This document shows, in pieces, positions 46,259-54,759 of a DNA stretch of 64,000 nucleotides. The stretch lies in the NCBI GenBank assembly GCA_023409535.1, contig JAEYGZ010000027.1, forward strand, positions 372,001-436,000, written 5' to 3'. How positions within the stretch are numbered: position 1 is the first letter of the stretch; the number at the start of each line of letters is the position of its first letter. Source of the DNA: Bacillota bacterium (GTDB taxonomy: Bacteria > Bacillota > Clostridia > Lachnospirales > Lachnospiraceae). Below the pieces are notes generated by a model. That model ran no database searches. It saw only the letters and a program-made list of their open reading frames with translations, and was not told where the DNA came from. Made by a program: the position numbers and the translations under genes.

Positions 46259-47137
46259 ATGGCTAAAAAAATTAAGCAGATTGCAATCTACGGGAAAGGA
46301 GGCATTGGTAAGTCGACAACGACATCCAATATCAGTGCGGCGTTATCAAAATTAGGCTATAAGGTAATGCAGTTTGGTTGTGATCCCAAGAGTGATTCAA
46401 CCAATACCTTGCGTAATGGGGAGTATATCCCTACGGTACTGGATACGCTTAGGGAGAAGAATACCCTGAAGGCAAGCGAAGTGATTTATGAAGGCTTTAA
46501 CGGAATCTACTGTGTGGAGGCCGGAGGGCCGGCTCCCGGAGTAGGCTGCGCCGGAAGAGGAATCATAACGGCGGTACAGCTCTTTAAACAGCAGAATGTA
46601 TTTGAAGAGCTGGACTTGGATTTTGTTATTTATGATGTATTAGGCGATGTTGTCTGCGGAGGCTTTGCCGTACCCATCAGAGAAGGAATTGCAGAGCATG
46701 TGTTTACGGTATCCTCCGCAGATTTTATGAGTGTGTATGCCTCGAATAATTTATTCAAGGGAATTCAGAAATACTCCAACAATGGCGGCGCCCTGCTGGG
46801 CGGTGTGATCGCAAATTCCATCAACAAGCCCTATGCAAAGAGTATTGTTGATGATTTTGCACAGCGTACCAAGACACAGATCATGCAGTATGTTCCCCGT
46901 TCCGTAACCGTTACCCAGAGTGAGCTTCAGGGAAAGACTACCATCGAGGCAGCTCCGGATTCCGCCCAGGCGGCAATTTATACGGAGCTGGCGCAGCGGA
47001 TTGCAGCGCATGAAAAATCAACCATACCTTCCCCTATGGATACGGCTGAGCTTCGTAAATGGGCTTCCGACTGGGGCAATCAGCTGCTGGAGCTGGAGAA
47101 AGGATATGTAGTAGGGGGAAATCAGTCAGGTATCTAA
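46259..47137 (+). CDS. NifH-like iron protein (ATP-dependent reductase)
   Basis: A 292-residue homologue of nitrogenase reductase, which feeds electrons to the catalytic partner with ATP hydrolysis. The P-loop is GKGGIGKST (residues 12-20); GCDPKSDST is switch-like; C97 in GCAGRG and C133 in DVVCGGF are the 4Fe-4S cluster ligands of the dimer, at the same positions as in classical NifH. The C-terminus (PMDTAELRKWASDWGNQLLE) differs from NifH of true nitrogenase. AAGGAG precedes the ATG. It is embedded in the nitrogenase-like operon. Confidence 0.94.
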   Translation: MAKKIKQIAIYGKGGIGKSTTTSNISAALSKLGYKVMQFGCDPKSDSTNTLRNGEYIPTVLDTLREKNTLKASEVIYEGFNGIYCVEAGGPAPGVGCAGRGIITAVQLFKQQNVFEELDLDFVIYDVLGDVVCGGFAVPIREGIAEHVFTVSSADFMSVYASNNLFKGIQKYSNNGGALLGGVIANSINKPYAKSIVDDFAQRTKTQIMQYVPRSVTVTQSELQGKTTIEAAPDSAQAAIYTELAQRIAAHEKSTIPSPMDTAELRKWASDWGNQLLELEKGYVVGGNQSGI

Positions 47138-47163
47138 TCCATATGGAATGGGGGACATGATCT

Positions 47164-47361
47164 ATGGGAACAGAAGCAGGCGTTCAGGAACAGACACAGA
47201 ATCTGATGCGCAGGAAGGAATTTGAGGAAATATTAAAGCAGATCGCTATCCCCAGATACGGATCAATCACAATTGTAATTCATGACGGCAGGATAGTACA
47301 AATAGAGAAAAACGAAAAATTCAGATTATATGAAAGCATTGATAAAAGGATGAATTTATGA
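47164..47361 (+). CDS. YezD/DUF2292-like small protein, copy 2
   Basis: A 65-residue protein whose core YGSITIVIHDGRIVQIEKNE is nearly the same as in copy 1 at 44724, though the ends differ. GGGGG lies about 10 bases before the ATG. It is placed between the NifH-like and NifK-like genes, so it is co-transcribed with the reductase. A structural or regulatory role in the enzyme complex is possible; no function is known. Confidence 0.82.
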   Translation: MGTEAGVQEQTQNLMRRKEFEEILKQIAIPRYGSITIVIHDGRIVQIEKNEKFRLYESIDKRMNL

Positions 47362-47396
47362 AGGTATGAAATTAATTTATGATCGGAGGGATTATT

Positions 47397-48731
47397 ATGG
47401 CAGGATTTATTGAAAGAGCAAAATTTTCGTGTGCGCTGGGAGGAGCACTCACTACGATCGCAGGTATTCCCAAGGTGATTCCCATCGTCCATGCATCGGG
47501 CGGATGTGCGGCAGCTTTATCAGGAACCTATAATCTGGCAGCAGGATACCGCGGAACCGGATATTGCGGCGGTACCATGATTCCCACCAGTAATATCGCG
47601 GAGAATAACATTGTGTTCGGCGGGGAGGACCGGCTGGAGGAGCAGATAGAGAATTCCCTGGAGATTTTGGAGGCGGACCTCTTTATCGTGGTCACAGGAT
47701 GTCAGGTGGAGATCATTGGAGACGATGCGGTAAGCGTAGCAGGCAGATACCGGGACAGGAACGTGATCGGTGCCAGTACGCCGGGTTTCCTGGGCAATAC
47801 CTTTAAGGGCTATGATGCGGTATTGAATACGATTATTCGTGAGGTAATTAAGGTCACAGAGGAGAAGGAAGAAAAGACGGTCAATCTTCTGGGTGTTGTT
47901 CCCGGCCATGATGTATTTTACCGCGGTAACCTGGATGAGATTAAGAGACTGCTTGGCTTAATCGGAATAAAGGCCAATACCTTTTTCGGTACCGGAGAAA
48001 GAGTGGAAGATATCCGCGGCTATGGAAATGCGGCATTGAATATTGTGCTCTCCGGGCAGGCGGGGATAGAACCGGCGAAAACCTTTGAGCAGGTACACGG
48101 TATTCCTTTTATTACTGCCGATGCACCGGTGGGTCCCACAGGAACGGTAGAATTTCTGAAAAAGGTCGGCGAGGTGCTGGAAATTGATCCTGTATTAATT
48201 CAGAAGGTGATTAAAGCGGAGAATTCACTTTATTACTCCTTCCTGGAACGTATCGTGGATATTTATTCCGATATTGATTTTCAGAGATACGCCCTGGTGG
48301 TGGCAGACAGTTACTATGCTTATCCATTAACCAGATTCCTGGCAAATGACCTGGGCTGGATACCGCATTTGACCTTTATTAACGATATCGATACGGAAGA
48401 GGAAAGGGAGGCTTACCTGACAAAGTTCGAGGGTCTGACCTCAGAGACCAGGCCAAAGGTAATCTTTGAAGAGAATACGGGACAAATGCTGAAGGAGATT
48501 AGGAAGAGCTGGCCGGATAACAACAATCAGAAATATTATGATGCTTTTGGTCCGGCGTTTGTTGTAGGAAGCGGCATTGAACGGAGTCTTGCCGACAAGA
48601 TCGGAGCGGGTTTCCTGTCCGTAGCCTTCCCGGTAAGTAACCGTGTGGTATTAAATAAAGGCTATGCGGGCTTTCGCGGCGGTCTGACCCTGGTGGAAGA
48701 CCTGATTACCCAGCTGGTAGCAGCCAGATAA
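47397..48731 (+). CDS. NifK-like nitrogenase-like beta subunit
   Basis: About 444 residues. The three P-cluster-type cysteines of NifK are visible: C12 (FSCALGGAL), C37 (HASGGCAAAL) and C102 (VVTGCQVEIIGDD). NIVFGGEDRLEEQIENSLEI, TPGFLGNTFKGYD and the C-terminal FPVSNRVVLNKGYAGFRGG also match NifK. It lacks the roughly 60-residue N-terminal extension of Mo-nitrogenase NifK. An extra Cys (C57) is present. ATG 47397 has GGAGGG 6 bases upstream; ATG 47379 is not favoured. It lies before the NifD-like gene, the reverse of the usual D-K order. Confidence 0.88.
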   Translation: MAGFIERAKFSCALGGALTTIAGIPKVIPIVHASGGCAAALSGTYNLAAGYRGTGYCGGTMIPTSNIAENNIVFGGEDRLEEQIENSLEILEADLFIVVTGCQVEIIGDDAVSVAGRYRDRNVIGASTPGFLGNTFKGYDAVLNTIIREVIKVTEEKEEKTVNLLGVVPGHDVFYRGNLDEIKRLLGLIGIKANTFFGTGERVEDIRGYGNAALNIVLSGQAGIEPAKTFEQVHGIPFITADAPVGPTGTVEFLKKVGEVLEIDPVLIQKVIKAENSLYYSFLERIVDIYSDIDFQRYALVVADSYYAYPLTRFLANDLGWIPHLTFINDIDTEEEREAYLTKFEGLTSETRPKVIFEENTGQMLKEIRKSWPDNNNQKYYDAFGPAFVVGSGIERSLADKIGAGFLSVAFPVSNRVVLNKGYAGFRGGLTLVEDLITQLVAAR

Positions 48732-48752
48732 GGAAGAAAGGATGGTAATGAT

Positions 48753-50291
48753 ATGGCAAAGAGCAATTATGTTGATAGTTTATCCTACAATTTTCTGAAC
48801 GCAACAGCACCTCCTACCAGAGAGGAGCGCATCGGTGCGGTATGGGCCTTCTGCGGTTCCTGCAAGCATCTCCGGGACGGTCTTCATACGGGCTGCGCAC
48901 AGCTTCAGAACCGTAAATTTTCCCAGAGTGCCGGATGTCAGCTGATGCTGGCGGTGGGTATCGTCAGCAGTCTCACCAATGTTGTGATGGTTATTCATTC
49001 TCCCCTTGGCTGCTGCTCAGGCTTTGTCAGCTCCGGACAGCTTCGCAAGACGATGCGCGCCTCCAAGGGAAAGGCGGATGAGGACTTTGTATGGCTCCAC
49101 ACTAATCTGAATGAGCTGGATGTGGTGCAGGGCGGGCTTGATAAGCTAAGAAGAGCAATTCTTTATGCTGAGAAGGAATACCACCCGGAAGCAATTATTA
49201 TTGCCAACGGATGTGTGCCGGGCATTATCGGCGATGATATCGACTCCCTGGTGACGGAGCTTTCCGACCGTATCGCCGCAAAGATTGTTCCGGTGCACTG
49301 TGAGGGCTTTAAGAGCAAGTTTGTTGCCTCCGGCTATGATTCGGCTTATCACGGTGTGTTACGGCATCTGGTAGAGCCGGTGAAGCGATATGAAACAGTA
49401 ATTCCCGTGGAGGAGAGAGATGCCGGGTACCGCTACAAGGTCAGCCGCACGGTGAATATCTTTAATGTGGGTTCCAACAGTAACGGGGATGAAGTGGAGC
49501 TGGCCAGATTAATAAGTGCCTTGGGCCTGATTCCTAAAGTGCTGCCGCTGCACTCCTCCCTGGAGGACCTGGCCCATATTGGGGAAGCAGCCCTGAATGT
49601 AAGCATTTGTGCAACCCATGATGATTATTTGTTAGGGCATTTGAAAGAGAGATTCGGAACAGATTATTTAATTGATACGCTCCCCATCGGTATACGTAAT
49701 ACCAACCAATGGATTCGTCTGATTGCGGCCAGGTTTGGTTTGGAGGAGGAAGCCGAAAAGCTGGTCAGGTTTGAGAATGAGCAGCTGCGGGAAGCACTGG
49801 CCCCTCTGAAGAAGGAGCTGGAGGGGAAAAGCGTCTTTGTGGGAGGCGGCGAAACCAGGATCCTCACTACCGCCGAATTCTTTGCATCCCTGGGGATGAA
49901 GCTTCTGGGGGTAAAGGCGCACAATGTGGACCGGTTTGTAGAGAATATTCTTGAAGATATGGAAGATCCGGAATTATTTATCGAGGTAGGAGCCGGACAG
50001 CCGGCAGAGGAGCTCAACCTGTTAAAGAAGCTGAAGCCCGATCTGTATATCGGACATATGAATGCCAACGGCTGGGTATCCAAGCTTGGGATACCGAATT
50101 TCCCGCTGTTCGGACAGTCATTGAATTACATGGGGTATTCCGGTGCCTTTGAGCTTGCAAGAAAGGCAGTCAAGGTGCTTAAGAATACCAATTTCGTTAA
50201 GAATGTCTCCGCCAATGTCCGGCTGCCCTTAAGCGAGGCCTGGTATGAGAGGGATCCGAGAGACAATATCAAGGAATTGGAGGTATATTAA
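48753..50291 (+). CDS. NifD-like nitrogenase-like alpha (catalytic) subunit
   Basis: A 512-residue homologue of the catalytic subunit. P-cluster-type cysteines are C62 (SAGCQLML), C87 or C88 (SPLGCCSGF) and C154 (ANGCVPGIIGDD). VHCEGFKSK matches the NifD RCEGFRG block. C286, in LNVSICATHDDYLLGHLKER, lines up with the cofactor-ligand Cys275 of Azotobacter NifD. The second ligand, His442, has no clear match: the region reads KLGIPNFPLFGQSLNYMGYS. Extra cysteines C34, C37 and C48 precede the core. This set suggests an active enzyme with a P-cluster and a NifB-derived cofactor held differently from nitrogenase. Substrate unknown. Confidence 0.88.
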   Translation: MAKSNYVDSLSYNFLNATAPPTREERIGAVWAFCGSCKHLRDGLHTGCAQLQNRKFSQSAGCQLMLAVGIVSSLTNVVMVIHSPLGCCSGFVSSGQLRKTMRASKGKADEDFVWLHTNLNELDVVQGGLDKLRRAILYAEKEYHPEAIIIANGCVPGIIGDDIDSLVTELSDRIAAKIVPVHCEGFKSKFVASGYDSAYHGVLRHLVEPVKRYETVIPVEERDAGYRYKVSRTVNIFNVGSNSNGDEVELARLISALGLIPKVLPLHSSLEDLAHIGEAALNVSICATHDDYLLGHLKERFGTDYLIDTLPIGIRNTNQWIRLIAARFGLEEEAEKLVRFENEQLREALAPLKKELEGKSVFVGGGETRILTTAEFFASLGMKLLGVKAHNVDRFVENILEDMEDPELFIEVGAGQPAEELNLLKKLKPDLYIGHMNANGWVSKLGIPNFPLFGQSLNYMGYSGAFELARKAVKVLKNTNFVKNVSANVRLPLSEAWYERDPRDNIKELEVY

Positions 50292-50293
50292 CG

Positions 50294-51259
50294 ATGAGCA
50301 AGATTGTTGAGAATTTAACACAGTTGATCGGGGATACCCCAATATTAAAGCCCTTGGCATTTTCGAAGCTGGCTAAGATTGCGGAATCGGAGCTGCTGCT
50401 TAAGCTGGAATATTTTAATCCGCTGGGCAGCGTAAAGGACAGGATTGCCTATGCTATGATCAGGTCTGCGGAGGAAAACGGCTTATTAAATAAGGACAGT
50501 ATCCTCATCGAGCCGTCCAGCGGCAATACCGGTGTGGGGCTTGCCTTTGTGGCAGCAGCCAAAGGCTATAAGCTGATTATTACTATGCCGGATTCTATGA
50601 GTGCAGAGAGACGCAGCCTGCTTACAGCCCTGGGTGCGGATCTGGTGCTGACGCCGGGAAGTCTGGGAATGAAAGGGGCCATCAGAAAAGCAGAGGAGCT
50701 GAACATTCAGACACCGGGCAGCGTCATTCTGCAGCAGTTTAATAATCCTGCGAATCCTGAGATACATAGGAAGACGACAGGGCCTGAGATTTGGGAGGCT
50801 ACCGGGGGTAGAATAGATGTTTTGGTAGCCGGCGTAGGTACCGGAGGAACCATTACCGGAGCAGGCGGGTATTTAAAGGAGAAGAATCCGAAGCTTCAGG
50901 TAATTGCCGTGGAGCCTACGGCTTCTCCGGTGCTGTCCGGCGGAAATCCGGGTCCTCACAAGATACAGGGAATAGGTGCAGGTTTTCTTCCTAAGGTACT
51001 GGACCTTGCTATCGTTGATGAAGTCTACAAGGTACGCAATGAAGAGGCGATCGATACCTCCAGAGTCCTTGCAAGGGAGGAAGGGCTTCTGGTGGGAATC
51101 TCCTCCGGCGCGGCAGCCTTTGCGGCAGCAAAGGTTGCCAACCGGCCGGAGAATAAGAATAAGGTAATCCTTGCCATTCTGCCGGATACGGGAGAACGCT
51201 ATCTGTCAACGGAATTATTCAATACTGTTCCGGAGGAGAAGAGCAGGCTTTGGTATTAA
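50294..51259 (+). CDS. cysK: Cysteine synthase (O-acetylserine sulfhydrylase)
   Basis: A 321-residue PLP enzyme that makes cysteine from O-acetylserine and sulfide. K48 in NPLGSVKDR is the PLP lysine; EPSSGNTGVGLAFVAAAKG is the substrate/phosphate loop region; VGTGGTITGAGGYLKEKNP is the second phosphate-binding loop. Full family length. It starts 2 bp after the NifD-like stop, so the two are made together, which is the best hint that the reductase frees sulfide or a thiol. A paralogue specialised for another thiol or nucleophile cannot be ruled out. Confidence 0.92.
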   Translation: MSKIVENLTQLIGDTPILKPLAFSKLAKIAESELLLKLEYFNPLGSVKDRIAYAMIRSAEENGLLNKDSILIEPSSGNTGVGLAFVAAAKGYKLIITMPDSMSAERRSLLTALGADLVLTPGSLGMKGAIRKAEELNIQTPGSVILQQFNNPANPEIHRKTTGPEIWEATGGRIDVLVAGVGTGGTITGAGGYLKEKNPKLQVIAVEPTASPVLSGGNPGPHKIQGIGAGFLPKVLDLAIVDEVYKVRNEEAIDTSRVLAREEGLLVGISSGAAAFAAAKVANRPENKNKVILAILPDTGERYLSTELFNTVPEEKSRLWY

Positions 51260-51286
51260 CGTGAATTATAAAAATCATAATTTACG
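51260..51286. repeat. Weak hairpin between cysteine synthase and second NifX-like gene
   Basis: CGTGAATTAT and ATAATTTACG can form a 10-bp stem with one wobble pair. It may be an RNA processing or stability element within the operon; no T-run follows. Confidence 0.35.
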
Positions 51287-51311
51287 CTAAATTTATTGGA
51301 GAGGTAGAGGT

Positions 51312-51698
51312 ATGAAATATCGACTTGCGATCGGAACAAGGGACGGAATAAATATTACGGAGCATTTTGGGCAGTGCGGCAGGTTTCATATCCTGGAGGT
51401 GGACCAGGAGAAGGAGGAGGTAACTCTGGTGGAGGAACGGGAGACTTCCTTTCAAGCTGCCTGTGGCGGTCATCAGGAGGAACGGATACGGGAGAAGGTT
51501 AACGCTTTGAAAGACTGCCAGATCGTGTTGGTACGGCAAATCGGCGGTCAGTCGGAGAAGCTTTTAAATCATAACGGGATTATTGCGCTGCAATATCAGG
51601 GAACAATCGAGGAGGCTTTACAGAAGGTGAAGAAATTTTATAAGAAGCAAATATTTGTAAGAGAGGAGCAGGTATATGGCCAAAGACATAAAAAATGA
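51312..51698 (+). CDS. NifX/NafY-type cofactor-binding protein, copy 2
   Basis: A 128-residue protein of the same family as the one at 45919: YRLAIGTRDGINITEHFGQC at the start, CQIVLVRQIGGQSEKLLNHN later, then a basic C-terminal tail (KKFYKKQIF...RHKK). Its end overlaps the permease gene by 23 bp. Two such carriers in one operon may serve different steps, or one may act as a regulator by binding the cluster. GAGAGG precedes the ATG. Confidence 0.9.
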   Translation: MKYRLAIGTRDGINITEHFGQCGRFHILEVDQEKEEVTLVEERETSFQAACGGHQEERIREKVNALKDCQIVLVRQIGGQSEKLLNHNGIIALQYQGTIEEALQKVKKFYKKQIFVREEQVYGQRHKK

Positions 51699-52662
51699 TC
51701 CGAAAGCAAACTTCGGCTTTGACTACAGGGCGATACTTCCGCTGGTTGCGCTGGCAGTCACCTTATTGACAGATATCTTAATTCCGAATCATAAGGATGC
51801 AAAATACAGGGAATTAACAAATTTTCAGAGTTTTATCACGGTTGCCCTGATTAGTTCCGCAATATTGTTTTTTATCACTTTATTTCAAAACAGGTTCAGA
51901 AAAAAATATTCCGGCAAAGCGTGGTTTGTGAGCGGGTTTATCTTATTCTTTGACGTACTCAATGTGGTAACGGTGAAATACCTGCTTTTGCCTCAGCTCT
52001 ATTTTCCCAGTCTGAACAGGGTATTAGAGGTCTATGTTGAAGATTATCAATTTTTATTAAAATGCCTGGGAAGCTCCTTCAGCTTGCTGCTGGAAGGCTT
52101 GGTTATCGGTACGGTCGTCGGTGTAGTCACCGGAATATTGGTGGGCTGGAGTCTGAACTGGAATTATTGGATCTATCCGATCATCCGTATTCTCGGACCA
52201 ATTCCCTCCTCCACCTGGGTGCCCCTGGCCCTGGTACTATTTCCGACCCCACGCTGGGCAGCGGTATTTATCATAGCCTTTGGCGTCTGGTTTCAGATTA
52301 CAATTCTGACCAGTTCAGGCATTCAGAGTGTGAAGAAGTCCTATTTTGAGGTATCCTCCACCCTGGGAGCCAGCAACCTGCAGAATTTGTTCCATATTGC
52401 CATTCCGGATGCCATGCCGTCGATTTTCCTGGGCTTTTTTAATGCCACCTGTGGTTCCTTCGTTGCCCTGATGGCCGCGGAGATGCTGGGGGTCAAGGCA
52501 GGAATTGGCTGGTATATCAATTGGCAGAAGGAGATGCTGTCCTATCCGAATGTTTATGCCGGGTTAATTATCATTGCCGTTTTCTGTTACCTGTTCATTA
52601 CGGTACAGTTTAAGGTAAGGGATAAGCTGCTGAACTGGCAGAAGGGAGTAATCAAATGGTAG
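51676..52662 (+). CDS. ABC transporter permease, SsuC/TauC-type, with extra N-terminal membrane segments
   Basis: A 328-residue permease of the nitrate/sulfonate/taurine family. The core, from about residue 110, has the EAA-type loop GIQSVKKSYFEVSSTLGASN and MAAEMLGVKAGIGWYINWQ. The N-terminal 110 residues carry three further hydrophobic segments not needed in SsuC or TauC. It overlaps the previous gene by 23 bp and the ATPase gene by 7 bp. It likely imports the substrate of the reductase; organosulfur is the favourite guess. Confidence 0.9.
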   Translation: MAKDIKNDPKANFGFDYRAILPLVALAVTLLTDILIPNHKDAKYRELTNFQSFITVALISSAILFFITLFQNRFRKKYSGKAWFVSGFILFFDVLNVVTVKYLLLPQLYFPSLNRVLEVYVEDYQFLLKCLGSSFSLLLEGLVIGTVVGVVTGILVGWSLNWNYWIYPIIRILGPIPSSTWVPLALVLFPTPRWAAVFIIAFGVWFQITILTSSGIQSVKKSYFEVSSTLGASNLQNLFHIAIPDAMPSIFLGFFNATCGSFVALMAAEMLGVKAGIGWYINWQKEMLSYPNVYAGLIIIAVFCYLFITVQFKVRDKLLNWQKGVIKW

Positions 52663-53480
52663 CGGAGGAATTTTTAAAACAAGAGGATGGCACAGGCGGA
52701 ATAGCCGCAAGAAATATCAGCAAGGTGTTCCTCAATGCAGAGGGGGACAGAACGGTGGCGCTGAATCATCTGAATACGGAAATCAGAGCCGGAGAATTTG
52801 TCTGTATCATCGGACCCTCGGGCTGCGGCAAGTCAACCTTTCTGCGTCTGGTGGCCGGGCTCAGCCAGCCCACAGATGGTGAGATCAAGCTGGATGATCA
52901 GCTGATCACAGGACCGGGTTTTGAACGTGGTCTGGTATTTCAGGATCCAACCTTATTTCCCTGGCTGAATATTCATGATAATGTCGCTTATGGATTGAAA
53001 ATCAGGCATATCTACAAGGAGCATAAGAAGGATGTGAATGATTTTATCCGTCTGGTGGGACTCCATGGCTTTGAGAAATCCTATCCGCATCAGCTCTCCG
53101 GCGGTATGGCACAAAGGGCCAGCTTAGCCAGAGCCTTAGTCAACAGCCCCAAGGTGCTTTTACTGGATGAGCCTTTGGGAGCTTTGGATGCCTTCACCAG
53201 AATGAATATGCAGGATGAAATCCTGCGTATCTGGAAGGAGCGGGGAACCACAATGTTAATGGTCACCCATGATGTGGATGAGGCGATTTACCTCAGTGAC
53301 CGTATTTTTGTTATGACACCGAGACCTGCAAAGATTGAAGAAATCATTGAGGTGGATATCGGCAGGGGTGAGAGCTACGGAAGGCAAAGGGATAGCACAG
53401 ATTTCCTGAAAATGCGTTCAAAGATACTGCAAATACTGGATTTCACCGGAAAAGCGCATTCGCCGGAATACTATCTGTAA
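52656..53480 (+). CDS. ABC transporter ATPase, SsuB/TauB-type
   Basis: A 274-residue ATPase. Walker A GPSGCGKST, signature LSGGMAQRASLARAL, Walker B VLLLDEPLGALDAFTR and switch His MLMVTHDVDEAIYLSDR are all intact, matching nitrate/sulfonate/taurine importers. Starts inside the last codons of the permease gene. Confidence 0.94.
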   Translation: MVAEEFLKQEDGTGGIAARNISKVFLNAEGDRTVALNHLNTEIRAGEFVCIIGPSGCGKSTFLRLVAGLSQPTDGEIKLDDQLITGPGFERGLVFQDPTLFPWLNIHDNVAYGLKIRHIYKEHKKDVNDFIRLVGLHGFEKSYPHQLSGGMAQRASLARALVNSPKVLLLDEPLGALDAFTRMNMQDEILRIWKERGTTMLMVTHDVDEAIYLSDRIFVMTPRPAKIEEIIEVDIGRGESYGRQRDSTDFLKMRSKILQILDFTGKAHSPEYYL

Positions 53481-53522
53481 TGGGAACAATCAAATGTTTA
53501 ATAAAAGAAGGGATGGGAAAGA

Positions 53523-54710
53523 ATGAAGAAAGCAAGAAAGTATTTGTCGTTAATCAGCACCGTACTGGTTTTTACGCTGATATTCAACGCATGCGGTAAC
53601 AGGGCGGAGGATACGTCCGGTAAAGCGCCTGCTGCGTCAACACCTGCAGCAACGGCAGCGCCCGCAAGCACTGCCGGTACGGAGGATGCGGCAGAAGACT
53701 CTGATACGAAGGAAGAGACGGCGCAGCCTGTGAGCGAGGAAGAAAAGGTTCCGATTAAGGTGCTCTGGACTGCCGGCCTTTGCGGTATTCCGCTGCACAT
53801 AGCAAAGCAGCTTCAGTTCTTTGAGGCAGAGGGTCTGGCGGAAGGTGTGGATTATGAATATCTGACCTCCAGTACCCCCGGACCGGAGATGCTTACCACC
53901 GGTCAGGCAGATGTTACCTTCGGGTTAATTGCCGCAATGCTTGCACCTCTGGATAACGGTCTGGAAGCGAAAACTGTACTTGGTATTCATACAGGGTGTC
54001 TTCAGATCATTGCCGGCTCTGAGACGGGAATCAAGAGTGTGGCAGATCTTCGGGGAAAGAAGATCGGTGTACAGCAGCTTGCCTCCTCCGCACATATCGT
54101 TGCACAGCGCGCCCTGGCAAATGAGGGAATTGGTTCTACAGCGGATAATATGGAAGTGGAATTTGTAGTACTGGATAAGGATAGTCTGCCTCTGGCACTG
54201 AAGAACGGTGCGGTGGATGCCATCTCCATCGGAGATCCCCAGGCTACCATACTTGTGAAGGAAGGGGCCGGCAGTTCCATCTTCAACTCTGCTACTTCAG
54301 ATTTATTAAAGGATGAGTACTGCTGCTCCTTATGGATCCGCAATGAGGCCCTTGAGAAATATCCTGATCAGGTTGCGGCTGTGGTAAGGGCAATTCAGAA
54401 GGCTTCCGTCTGGGTAGATCAGAATACGGAGCTTGCAGCAAAGATTCAGCTGGATAACGAATGGCTGGTAGGAGAGCTTGATATCGATATTCATACAATT
54501 GATACCTTCAAATATCTTCCTTCCGTAAGCGGCGTGGAAGAAGCATTAACCCGTAATATTCTGGATATGAAGGAGCTGGGTCTGATCAGAGAGGATACCG
54601 ATGCGGATGCGCTTGCCAGGAACAGCTTCCTGCGGCTTGACGGTGTTCCGGATACCATTACGGAAACCGTAGAAGCACCCATTGATCCCAATACGCAAGT
54701 AAAGAATTAA
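53523..54710 (+). CDS. ABC transporter substrate-binding lipoprotein, SsuA/NMT1-type
   Basis: A 395-residue lipoprotein. The signal MKKARKYLSLISTVLVFTLI then FNAC gives a lipidated Cys, followed by an Ala/Thr/Pro-rich linker. The binding domain (KVLWTAGLCGIPLHIAKQLQ, GPEMLTTGQADVTFGLIAAM, VADLRGKKIGVQQLASSAHI) matches the sulfonate/nitrate/thiamine-precursor binding family. CGIP near the start of the domain and AHI may contact ligand. Last gene of the operon; a terminator follows. Ligand not predictable from sequence. Confidence 0.92.
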   Translation: MKKARKYLSLISTVLVFTLIFNACGNRAEDTSGKAPAASTPAATAAPASTAGTEDAAEDSDTKEETAQPVSEEEKVPIKVLWTAGLCGIPLHIAKQLQFFEAEGLAEGVDYEYLTSSTPGPEMLTTGQADVTFGLIAAMLAPLDNGLEAKTVLGIHTGCLQIIAGSETGIKSVADLRGKKIGVQQLASSAHIVAQRALANEGIGSTADNMEVEFVVLDKDSLPLALKNGAVDAISIGDPQATILVKEGAGSSIFNSATSDLLKDEYCCSLWIRNEALEKYPDQVAAVVRAIQKASVWVDQNTELAAKIQLDNEWLVGELDIDIHTIDTFKYLPSVSGVEEALTRNILDMKELGLIREDTDADALARNSFLRLDGVPDTITETVEAPIDPNTQVKN

Positions 54711-54759
54711 TGGTTATTAAATAAATTAAAATCTAACATAATTGATGAATATATTTTAA

